A stretch of DNA of 11,630 nucleotides from Planctomycetota bacterium (lineage in GTDB: Bacteria; Planctomycetota; Phycisphaerae; Sedimentisphaerales; Anaerobacaceae), in assembly GCA_022567055.1 (NCBI GenBank), contig JADFHU010000094.1, forward strand, positions 1 to 11,630, in the 5' to 3' direction. Shown in pieces: positions 1-5,428 of this stretch. The translations under genes were made by a program, and so were the position numbers. The stretch's first letter is position 1, and every line of letters begins with the position of its first letter. The notes under the pieces were generated by a model, which was given only the letters and a program-made list of their open reading frames with translations, was not told the origin of the DNA and did not search any database.

Positions 1-536
1 TCTCTCAGTCTCATTATACCCTGTCGGATGCGAGTTTTCACGGTGCCGAGAGGGAGGTTTTCCCTCTCAGCAATCTCCCTATGCGTCATTCCGTCGAAAA
101 AGGACCGCCGGATCAGTGTTTTTTGCTCGTCGGGCAGTTTTTCGAGCAGTTCTCGCGCCCGATCCGCGGCCTCGCGCTGTTCCATCGTGGCTGAGGCGTC
201 CGCGTACGAGAGAGAATCCGGCAACTCCTCCGTCACCTTCCTGGACAAGCGGGCGAGCCGGCGACGACGGTCGAGCGCCCGCGACCGCGTGATCACAGTC
301 AGCCAAGCGATCGGCGCCGCGCGGGCCGCCTCGTACTGTCCGGCGCGTGTCCACACCTGCCAGAAAACATCTTGAAAAGCCTCTTCGGCCTCGATTGAAT
401 CGCGCAGGATGCACATGAGGAGACCAAAAACGCGCGCCGAATGGCGGTCATAGAACGTCGCAAAGGCTGCGGAGTCGCCCTCAGCTATGGACGCAAGCAG
501 AGCCTGGTCGGTCAGTAATCGCTCCGTAGCCGACAT
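1..536 (-). CDS. ECF-type RNA polymerase sigma-70 factor (3' end cut by window edge)
   Basis: This gene encodes an extracytoplasmic-function sigma factor that would direct RNA polymerase to a small set of promoters. Reading from the ATG at 536 gives 178 codons with no stop before the edge. Residues about 27-93 form sigma region 2 (FYDRHSARVFGLL, EEAFQDVFWQVW, APIAWLTVITRSRALDRRRR). Residues about 128-178 form region 4, with LPDEQKTLI and the helix-turn-helix THREIAERENLPLGTVKTRI. Usual ECF length is about 180-200 residues, so only a few C-terminal residues should be missing. The linker between the regions is short, with no extra domain. No clear Shine-Dalgarno precedes the ATG, but a TACAAT box ends 7 nt upstream. 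The gene is divergent from the DUF4331 gene. The family often has its anti-sigma gene immediately downstream, which would be beyond the window. The family call is firm; the SigK/ECF19-like subgroup is only a guess. Confidence 0.93.
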   Translation of the reverse strand, partial: MSATERLLTDQALLASIAEGDSAAFATFYDRHSARVFGLLMCILRDSIEAEEAFQDVFWQVWTRAGQYEAARAAPIAWLTVITRSRALDRRRRLARLSRKVTEELPDSLSYADASATMEQREAADRARELLEKLPDEQKTLIRRSFFDGMTHREIAERENLPLGTVKTRIRQGIMRLR

Positions 537-543
537 GGACGCT

Positions 544-549
544 ATTGTA
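544..549 (-). promoter_or_regulatory. Possible -10 box of the sigma gene, leaderless-type layout
   Basis: On the minus strand TACAAT ends 7 nt before the ATG at 536. A start site at the usual distance would put the 5' end of the mRNA almost at the AUG, in keeping with the missing Shine-Dalgarno. The -35 region is weak (TGGCAA at 17 nt). A short inverted repeat CCAGG...CCTGG (570-574/583-587) lies just upstream. This is a motif match only. Confidence 0.25.
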
Positions 550-771
550 AGCGATCGAGCGCCGACTTGCCAGGGCGCCTTGCCTGGTAGATTTTGGCGG
601 CATCCAGAGACGCAATCCGGTTGGCCGGCCTGCGCCTTTTCTACTTTTTTTTTACAAATACCAATCCGACCCACCTGCACACGGCGTAATGACGGCGAAC
701 GAACGAGGCGTACTCGTTCATGTGCCAATTCGTTTCGAACGCAGCTAGCCCGAGACGGACATCTCGAATCC

Positions 772-800
772 GGAACTCGAAACCAGTCGGCAATCTGTAA
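772..800 (+). promoter_or_regulatory. Candidate ECF-sigma promoter of the DUF4331 gene
   Basis: GGAACTC (772-778) is followed after 15 nt by TCTGTAA (794-800). This resembles the sigma-E/ECF pattern of a GGAAC-type -35 and a TCTGA-like -10. Transcription would start near 807, giving a leader of about 50 nt before the ATG at 857. The adjacent divergent gene encodes an ECF sigma factor, which makes it the natural candidate to use this site. The rest of the 537-856 gap shows a T-rich tract near 642-651 and no gene. Confidence 0.4.
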
Positions 801-856
801 GCGTCGGACTCGTCCGGCAGACGCGACACACGGACCCCAAGCACAGGAGCAAGAAC

Positions 857-2365
857 ATGAAATCTCTCGTTTCCACCTCTATCCGTAAGTGCCTGATCAT
901 CACAGCATCGCTCGCTGTCGGCGTGGTAGCGCTGGCGTCCAGCCACAACGACGCCCCGCTGATCAAACAGGATCCGCAGGCGAACCTGACCGACGTGTAC
1001 GGATTCATCGGGACCAAGTACGACGATCCGAGCGTTAAGATGCTCAACGTAGTCGTCAACGTGCGCCCGTTCTCCGAACCCGGCGATGGCCCCCATTACG
1101 AGCGTTTCGCGGACGACGCGCGCTACAGCATCCACATTACCAACCCGGCCACCGGCGCAAGCGCGATCCGCTACGATTTCTTCTTCTCCGCGGTCGACGG
1201 CGCCCCACTGAACCCGGACACGATCCTCTCCTACGGTCTGGGTACGGAGGCGGGCGCTATCATGCAGATCGGCGACGCGCGACAGAACTTCGTCCAAACC
1301 TACTGGGTCGTGCGCAGTGCCGGTGACTCGAAAGACCTGATCGGAGAGGGTCTACTGGTCGCACCTCCCAACGTGGGCGGCCGGGTCACGCCGCTGTACA
1401 ACGACGCCGATGGTCGTGCGGTGTCAGGTGCCGCCGACTTTGCCTCGCTGGACGCGTACACGCAGCAGGCGATCACCGACCTGGCGAACGGTATGGTCGT
1501 CTTTGCAGGTCCGCGTGACGACAGCTTCTTCGGCGACGTGCCCGGCGTGTTTAACCTGCTTGATCCCCGCATCATCGACAACAACGGCGATCCCAATGAC
1601 GGCCTTGGCCAGGACGGCAACGGCGTGGACGGATTCAAAGGGTTCAACGTGCTGACCTTCGCGATTCAGATTCCGGTCGCGGATCTGGAAGCCGCAGGTG
1701 TTCCGGCCGCCTTCGAAAGCGTGTTCTTCGGCGAGCAGACCGGCGTCGGCGTGTATGCCTCTGTGAGTCGTCCGGAGATGCGCGTGCTAACGAGTGACGG
1801 TCGGCGGCTCAATGAGGGTGGCTGGATTCAGACTAACCGCCTCGGCAACCCGCTCTTCAACGAAACACTGGTCGCGTTACGCGACAAGGACCGCTACAAC
1901 CGCACCTCGCCGACCGGGGACGAGTCGTTCGCGACCTGGGCCGAGAACTCGGAGCTCGCGTTCCTGATCAACTTCGTACTCTTCGGCGATGCGACCGGCC
2001 AGGCGCCGTTGCAAACCACCGGCCGCACGGACCTGGTGAATATCTTCATCCCGGACGTGCTGCGAGTGATTACCACGACGGACCCCGTCCGGCTCGAGGG
2101 TGACCCGGGCTTCAACCGCCTGGGTTTCATCGGCGAGGACACGACCAACGGGGTGTCCAGCGGTTGGCCGAACGGCCGGCGCTTCGGCGACGACGTCGTT
2201 GATATCGCCCTGACGGCGGTCGCCAGCGGCCCGACCTATGGGACGATCACGGTCGTCGGCGACAATGTCGAGGAGAATGACCTGCCCTACAACCAGGTGT
2301 TCCCTTACGCCGCTACCCCGCATTCCGGTTCCTTCAACCGCAAGGACCCGGCGCGTGCAGAATGA
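857..2365 (+). CDS. Exported DUF4331 family protein
   Basis: This is a 502-residue protein of the DUF4331 family, which has no agreed biochemical role. Residues 1-27 form a signal peptide: KSLVSTSIRK, a hydrophobic core, then VALA before SSHNDAP. The mature protein therefore acts outside the cytoplasm. The N-terminal SSHNDAPLIKQDPQANLTDVY is the characteristic family opening. The rest is rich in Asp, Gly and Asn with beta-type segments, and length is normal for the family. The start is supported by AGGAG at 845-849, 7 nt before the ATG. The gene stands divergent from an ECF sigma gene and upstream of a DUF4198 gene on the same strand, so it is probably a member of that sigma factor's regulon (inference). 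Just after the stop lie a 10-bp palindrome (2366-2375) and a CTACGC/GCGTAG hairpin (2385-2406) that may end transcription. No catalytic motif was recognised. Confidence 0.93.
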   Translation: MKSLVSTSIRKCLIITASLAVGVVALASSHNDAPLIKQDPQANLTDVYGFIGTKYDDPSVKMLNVVVNVRPFSEPGDGPHYERFADDARYSIHITNPATGASAIRYDFFFSAVDGAPLNPDTILSYGLGTEAGAIMQIGDARQNFVQTYWVVRSAGDSKDLIGEGLLVAPPNVGGRVTPLYNDADGRAVSGAADFASLDAYTQQAITDLANGMVVFAGPRDDSFFGDVPGVFNLLDPRIIDNNGDPNDGLGQDGNGVDGFKGFNVLTFAIQIPVADLEAAGVPAAFESVFFGEQTGVGVYASVSRPEMRVLTSDGRRLNEGGWIQTNRLGNPLFNETLVALRDKDRYNRTSPTGDESFATWAENSELAFLINFVLFGDATGQAPLQTTGRTDLVNIFIPDVLRVITTTDPVRLEGDPGFNRLGFIGEDTTNGVSSGWPNGRRFGDDVVDIALTAVASGPTYGTITVVGDNVEENDLPYNQVFPYAATPHSGSFNRKDPARAE

Positions 2366-2384
2366 ACGGCGCCGTCGAAGGCAC

Positions 2385-2406
2385 CTACGCAGTTACATGC
2401 GCGTAG
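2385..2406 (+). terminator. Possible hairpin terminator after the DUF4331 gene
   Basis: CTACGC (2385-2390) can pair with GCGTAG (2401-2406) across a 10-nt loop, 20 nt after the stop codon. A palindrome ACGGCGCCGT lies at 2366-2375. There is no T run, so it may be a processing or pausing structure rather than an intrinsic terminator. Confidence 0.25.
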
Positions 2407-2475
2407 CCGATGCCCCCGTGGAATCGTGCGGTGTCGGGGCAGGCATGGCGGGCATTGGGGGTCTCACCTCCCTGA

Positions 2476-2655
2476 GGGAACGGCAAGAAATAACTTGGAC
2501 TTTTGAATGCCCAATTGCACCCCATCTTTGATCGCTTCTCAATCGCGACATCCGCGACGTAGAACAGCTACGCCTGTGGTGTCGCTCAATCGGGCGCGAC
2601 CAAACATGGGGAACACTTGGACCCCAAATTGTCCAACTTATTTCTTGCCGATCCC
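2476..2655. repeat. 180-bp imperfect palindromic (MITE-like) element
   Basis: The outer 25 bp (2476-2500) and the reverse complement of 2631-2655 match at 23 of 25 positions, sharing the core CGGCAAGAAATAA. Pairing continues inward at lower identity (CCCCAT with ATGGGG, GCGACA with TGTCGC). It ends in a central hairpin CGTAG-AACAG-CTACG near 2563-2577. The whole stretch can therefore fold into one long hairpin. It fills most of the gap between the DUF4331 and DUF4198 genes and ends 20 nt before the DUF4198 ribosome binding site. It encodes no protein. No target-site duplication was recognised. Confidence 0.7.
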
Positions 2656-2687
2656 TAACTCGACACCATTTGTCGGAGGCAATCGCG

Positions 2688-3557
2688 ATGAATTCCTCAA
2701 GAACGATCTTCGTCACCTATCTCGTCGCAGCCTTTCTGGTGCCGCGCGCGTCCGCTCACGAATTCTGGCTCCAGCCGTCGAGCTATCAACCGCAACCGAA
2801 CAGCGTCCTACGTCTCTCCCTCCATCTCGGCGAACGCTTCGCCGGCCGCCCGGTCCCCTACGACGCGGACCGCATCGAGAAGTTCTTTGTGCTCGGCCCC
2901 GACGGCGAAGGCCGCGTGGCTGGACGATCAGGCGGAACCGAAGAGTTTGCCCGCGTTACTTCGCCGGGTTCCTACATCGTCAGCTATCGCAGTACGCGAG
3001 CGCTCAATGAAATGGCGCCGAATGCCTTTGATGCGTACCTCTTGGAAGAGGGACTGGCGTCGATCGTCGAGGATCGCAAACGCCGAAGCGAGCAGGACGA
3101 TCCCGGCCGCGAAGCCTTCTCCCGTTGTGCCAAGGCGTTGCTGACCGTCGGCGGCGCCGAATTGCGTGATCAGCGGCTCGGGCTCCCGGTCGAGATCGTG
3201 CTTGACGCGCGCCAGGCTGCCACCGGGCTCACACAGGCGCCGCTAGTCGCGCGGGTGTTCTATGATTCCAGACCGCTGTCCGGCACGCGCGTGATCGCGG
3301 TTTCCCAGAGTCATCCGGAAAATCTGATCATCGGCTCAACGGACGAGCAGGGTCGCGTCTCGTTCGCCTTGCCGCACCCCGGGGTCTGGATGCTGACGAC
3401 CATCCACATGGTCCGGGCCCCCGAAGAACTCGACGCAGATTGGGAGAGCTTCTGGGCTTCGTCGACTTTCGAGATTCCGCAAGTCGACCCCTCACAGAAC
3501 GCAAGACCTGGAGACTGTTGCGCTTATTGCGCGCGGGCTTCCGGGTTCCAGAATTAG
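2688..3557 (+). CDS. Exported DUF4198 family protein (NikM/CbiK-like fold)
   Basis: This 289-residue protein matches the DUF4198 family, periplasmic proteins often linked with nickel or cobalt uptake, although the role of this subgroup is unproven. A signal peptide covers residues 1-23 (hydrophobic VTYLVAAFLVP, cleavage after ASA). The mature protein starts HEFWLQPSSY, the family hallmark with an N-terminal His. A middle FDAYLLEEGL segment (114-123) and REAFSRCAKALL (141-152) are also typical, followed by a beta-sandwich region (TDEQGRVSFALPHPGVW). The ATG at 2688 was chosen because GGAGG at 2675-2679 lies 8 nt before it; the in-frame TTG at 2670 would place that Shine-Dalgarno inside the gene. 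The last 25 or so residues, after WASSTFE, form an unusual Cys-containing tail (GDCCAYC). The gene follows the DUF4331 gene on the same strand but is separated by the 180-bp palindrome, so it may need its own promoter. Confidence 0.88.
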   Translation: MNSSRTIFVTYLVAAFLVPRASAHEFWLQPSSYQPQPNSVLRLSLHLGERFAGRPVPYDADRIEKFFVLGPDGEGRVAGRSGGTEEFARVTSPGSYIVSYRSTRALNEMAPNAFDAYLLEEGLASIVEDRKRRSEQDDPGREAFSRCAKALLTVGGAELRDQRLGLPVEIVLDARQAATGLTQAPLVARVFYDSRPLSGTRVIAVSQSHPENLIIGSTDEQGRVSFALPHPGVWMLTTIHMVRAPEELDADWESFWASSTFEIPQVDPSQNARPGDCCAYCARASGFQN

Positions 3558-3709
3558 CGCAATGGCAACCCGGTTTAGAAAGCACAAGTATGCGATGGCA
3601 CTCTACCATCGCCAAGATGCCCATCCGAACAACATCGGGCAGGTGTGGCCACGCCTCGACAAGCGATGCTGACATCGTGCGCGCTCGCGCTCCGCCGCGT
3701 CGTTCGCTA

Positions 3710-3735
3710 AGCCCTTGGTACCGCTACAAAGGGCT
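3710..3735 (+). terminator. Hairpin downstream of the DUF4198 gene
   Basis: AGCCCTT pairs with AAGGGCT, and after one mismatch GTA pairs with TAC around a CCGC loop. The hairpin is a compact 26-nt structure about 150 nt after the stop. There is no following T run, so intrinsic termination is uncertain. It may instead belong to the repeat that begins at 3746. Confidence 0.3.
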
Positions 3736-3745
3736 ACAGAAAGAC

Positions 3746-3814
3746 AAGGGGTCAAGTATTAAATCTTCCTATCACGGTAGCGTGACACTAAGAATTAATA
3801 CCGAACCCCTTTTC
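3746..3814. repeat. 69-bp palindromic direct repeat, copy 1
   Basis: This copy is identical over 69 bp to 5169-5237 in the same orientation. The unit is an imperfect palindrome. Outer AAGGGGT faces ACCCCTT, then GTATTAA faces TTAATAC. The centre is a perfect TCACG-GTAG-CGTGA hairpin. The design resembles REP-type or other non-autonomous elements that end in GGGG/CCCC. It has no coding capacity. Confidence 0.9.
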
Positions 3815-3844
3815 CGGCGAACCCCTTTTCCGGAACCCCTTTTC
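3803..3844. repeat. Three iterations of GAACCCCTTTTC at the end of repeat copy 1
   Basis: GAACCCCTTTTC occurs at 3803-3814, 3819-3830 and 3833-3844, with periods of 16 and 14 bp separated by short CCGG-type links. The first unit is the right end of the 69-bp repeat. Copy 2 shows the same tendency, with a second partial unit GAACCCCT at 5238-5245. Confidence 0.85.
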
Positions 3845-3852
3845 CCCCCGTG

Positions 3853-4229
3853 CTTGTAACAAGTGCCGATCCGGCCTCAGAGTTTCTAGATGACTTGAGG
3901 ATGTAGCGTGGACTAGAACGTGATTTGAATTGATTTAGGTAGCACCCAAGGGGGCAGAGTTCATTTGGCACACGGTGATCAAGGATTGCTTTAACCAATG
4001 GGCGATACCCTACACTTGAATCAGCCTTGGCAAGATATCTATCAGTGATTGGTGAGCATTGACCAGACTGAGGCAGGCTCACTCATCCAGGACAACAAGC
4101 GATTCCGTTCGATACGAAATCGTGTGCATTATCCGGGAAATGTGGATGAATTCGTAGCCTAATTCCATACAAAAGTAGAAAGGCATACAACCGTGCGCGT
4201 AAGAGTCTGTTTCCAGAGATCACAGACGA
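3853..4229. other. AT-richer region without a recognisable gene
   Basis: This stretch begins with a small palindrome CTTGTAACAAG (3853-3863). A plus-strand frame from about 4053 to 4161 reads like a protein C terminus (contains FRSIRNRVHYPGNVDEFVA before a stop). It has no start or ribosome binding site and may be a decayed remnant; the family is unknown. An inverted repeat GTCTGT/ACAGAC (4205-4210/4222-4227) ends just before the putative djlA-like promoter and could be an operator. Confidence 0.4.
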
Positions 4230-4258
4230 TTGATATTTCAGTCATTTAATGGTACGGT
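4230..4258 (+). promoter_or_regulatory. Candidate sigma-70 promoter of the DjlA-like gene
   Basis: TTGATA (4230-4235) and TACGGT (4253-4258) are separated by 17 nt. The -35 is good and the -10 is weak. Transcription would begin near 4265, about 40 nt before the ATG. Motif match only. Confidence 0.3.
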
Positions 4259-4303
4259 GCCAAACACAGTTCAGGGTAACTATGTTTTTTTGGAATATTA
4301 ACC

Positions 4304-5014
4304 ATGGCATGGACAGGTAAATTAGTGGGCGGTGTGCTGGGCTCCTTCCTGGGTCCCTGGGGTGTGGCAATCGGGGTTGGGCTCGGGCATCAGGTTGACA
4401 AAGGGCTATCACGCGTGCAGAACGCCGCAATGATAATTCAGGTGGCTTTTTTCGGATGTCTGGCCAAAATGGCGAAGACCGACGGGGTAGTCACCAAGGA
4501 GGAGATCAACGCGGTTGAACATATCATCGCCCAACTCGGGTACACACCGAGAATGCGTGAGGCCGCCATTAATATTTTCCGCGAAGCCATAGACGACCAC
4601 CATAGCGCCGCCGACTATATTAACCAGCTCGCCGCAGCCATTCAGTATAACCATCAAATCGGCATGACCTTTATCGCGGCGCTGCATGCTGTCGCACAGG
4701 CCGATGGCGTGATCCACCCCAACGAACGTGAAATCCTTCAGCAGATGGAGCACGCGTTCCGACTGAAACCGGGCACGGTGGATGTCCTATTGGGAGGCCG
4801 CTCAAACAATCTCCACGACGCGTACACGACACTCGAATGCACACCGGAGATGTCCGATTCTGAAATTAAGAAGGTTTACCGCGAGAAGTGCATCCAGTTC
4901 CATCCCGACAAGCTCGCCTCAAAGGGTCTGCCGGACGAGTTCATGAAATTTGCAAACGAGCAAGTCGCCAAGATAAACGAAGCCTACGAAACCGTCAAAA
5001 ATGCCCGAGCCTGA
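4304..5014 (+). CDS. DjlA-like co-chaperone: TerB-like domain plus C-terminal J domain
   Basis: This 236-residue protein has the layout of DjlA, a membrane-anchored J-domain protein that stimulates the ATPase of DnaK. Residues 1-32 include a Gly-rich hydrophobic segment (GKLVGGVLGSFLGPWGVAIG) followed by GHQVDKGLSR, matching the N-terminal anchor and GHxxDK motif of DjlA. Residues about 43-155 are an all-helical TerB-like domain, with acidic motifs KTDGVVTKEE and QADGVIHPNERE. Residues about 172-233 are the J domain, with the essential HPD at 200-202 followed by KLASKGLP and a final helix. It is shorter than E. coli DjlA (about 270 residues) because the Gln/Gly-rich linker is missing. The Shine-Dalgarno is weak (GGAA before ATTAACC). 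The gene stands alone, flanked by 69-bp direct repeats and IS remains, in a patch that looks AT-richer than its neighbours, so it may have been acquired or trapped between elements. Confidence 0.88.
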   Translation: MAWTGKLVGGVLGSFLGPWGVAIGVGLGHQVDKGLSRVQNAAMIIQVAFFGCLAKMAKTDGVVTKEEINAVEHIIAQLGYTPRMREAAINIFREAIDDHHSAADYINQLAAAIQYNHQIGMTFIAALHAVAQADGVIHPNEREILQQMEHAFRLKPGTVDVLLGGRSNNLHDAYTTLECTPEMSDSEIKKVYREKCIQFHPDKLASKGLPDEFMKFANEQVAKINEAYETVKNARA

Positions 5015-5039
5015 TCGATTATTTATTTCGATGTAGAAA

Positions 5040-5060
5040 ACCACCTCCTCAGGAGGTGGT
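5040..5060. repeat. Perfect 10-bp inverted repeat, possible left-end hairpin of an IS200/IS605-type element
   Basis: ACCACCTCCT (5040-5049) and AGGAGGTGGT (5051-5060) are perfect reverse complements around one base, 26 nt after the djlA-like stop. Read on the minus strand the stem is followed by TTTT, so it can also act as an intrinsic terminator against leftward transcription. On the plus strand there is no T run. The arms happen to resemble an anti-Shine-Dalgarno/Shine-Dalgarno pair. IS200-family left ends carry such a hairpin, which fits the structures that follow. Confidence 0.7.
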
Positions 5061-5095
5061 CAGAGTTCACTGGCTTTGCCTGTTGAATATACATA

Positions 5096-5152
5096 GCTCA
5101 TAATAAGCTCCACAAAGTGTTGTCCCCACACGAATAGGAGCAAATTATGAGC
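5096..5152 (+). promoter_or_regulatory. mRNA leader hairpin burying Shine-Dalgarno and start codon
   Basis: GCTCATAATAAGCTCC (5096-5111) and GGAGCAAATTATGAGC (5137-5152) pair as 9 + 5 bp around a 2x2 internal loop. The apical loop can add GTGT/ACAC pairs. The right arm holds both GGAG of the Shine-Dalgarno (5136-5140) and the ATG (5147-5149). In RNA this would strongly repress translation. The transposase gene of IS200 is known to be controlled by such a leader hairpin. Confidence 0.65.
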
Positions 5153-5185
5153 CGATTCAAAAGCAGAAAAGGGGTCAAGTATTAA
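5147..5185 (+). pseudogene. Truncated gene start, probably an IS200/IS605-type transposase remnant
   Basis: An excellent AGGAG (5136-5140) lies 6 nt before this ATG, yet the frame is only 12 codons (MSRFKSRKGVKY). The last residues and the stop come from the 69-bp repeat that begins at 5169, so native sequence covers only about seven codons. The layout of left-end hairpin, translation-blocking leader hairpin and then a short Lys/Arg-rich N terminus matches Y1 (HUH) transposase genes, many of which start with a similar Phe/Tyr-Lys-Ser motif. No catalytic HUH or Tyr motif remains, so the family is an inference. It could also be a genuine leader peptide. Confidence 0.5.
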
Positions 5186-5237
5186 ATCTTCCTATCACGG
5201 TAGCGTGACACTAAGAATTAATACCGAACCCCTTTTC
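5169..5237. repeat. 69-bp palindromic direct repeat, copy 2
   Basis: This copy is base-for-base identical to 3746-3814. It interrupts the short reading frame that starts at 5147. Its right end is followed by a partial second unit, GAACCCCT (5238-5245). With copy 1 it brackets about 1.35 kb containing the DjlA-like gene. Confidence 0.9.
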
Positions 5238-5245
5238 GAACCCCT

Positions 5246-5428
5246 GGTGGGTGCTGGGGAGAAGAGCAATGATAGGTTTGCGGTGGGCTCCTGAGAACTG
5301 TGCTTCAACCTGCGTAGTGGGGACTCTGTCCCAGTTTCCGAATTAATTGTGCATGAGAAATAAGAGCAATCTATAGCATCGCCTGCTTGAGTACTGAGAG
5401 CAATCCACAGTAGCGCTTACTCCCACGC
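5246..5428. other. Intergenic stretch with small repeats only
   Basis: No gene was found. GGGAC-TCT-GTCCC (5320-5332) forms a small hairpin. GAGCAAT recurs at 5264, 5364 and 5398, the last two within similar 20-bp contexts 34 bp apart. The 3' end of the peptidase gene faces this region, but no clear intrinsic terminator was seen. Confidence 0.4.

Noticed and set aside
28..375. Plus-strand frame of 115 codons
   Set aside because: It lies antisense to the sigma factor gene, whose region 2 and region 4 motifs are clear.
641..1297. Minus-strand frame of 218 codons
   Set aside because: It overlaps the start of the DUF4331 gene in antisense, has no recognisable domain, and reflects GC-rich codon bias.
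1877..2323. Minus-strand frame of 148 codons
   Set aside because: Antisense shadow inside the DUF4331 gene.
2670..2687. TTG start extending the DUF4198 protein by six residues
   Set aside because: The Shine-Dalgarno GGAGG (2675-2679) would then lie inside the gene; the ATG at 2688 is correctly spaced and gives a better signal peptide.
3746..3852. CRISPR-like repeat array
   Set aside because: The units are only 12 bp with 2-4 bp links, there are no spacers of regular size, and no cas gene is present.
3440..3859. Plus-strand frame of 139 codons
   Set aside because: It overlaps the end of the DUF4198 gene in another frame and runs into the 69-bp repeat; the sequence is not protein-like.
3795..4082. 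Minus-strand frame of 95 codons
   Set aside because: Its C terminus is translated from the GAACCCCTTTTC repeats, and no domain or ribosome binding site was seen.
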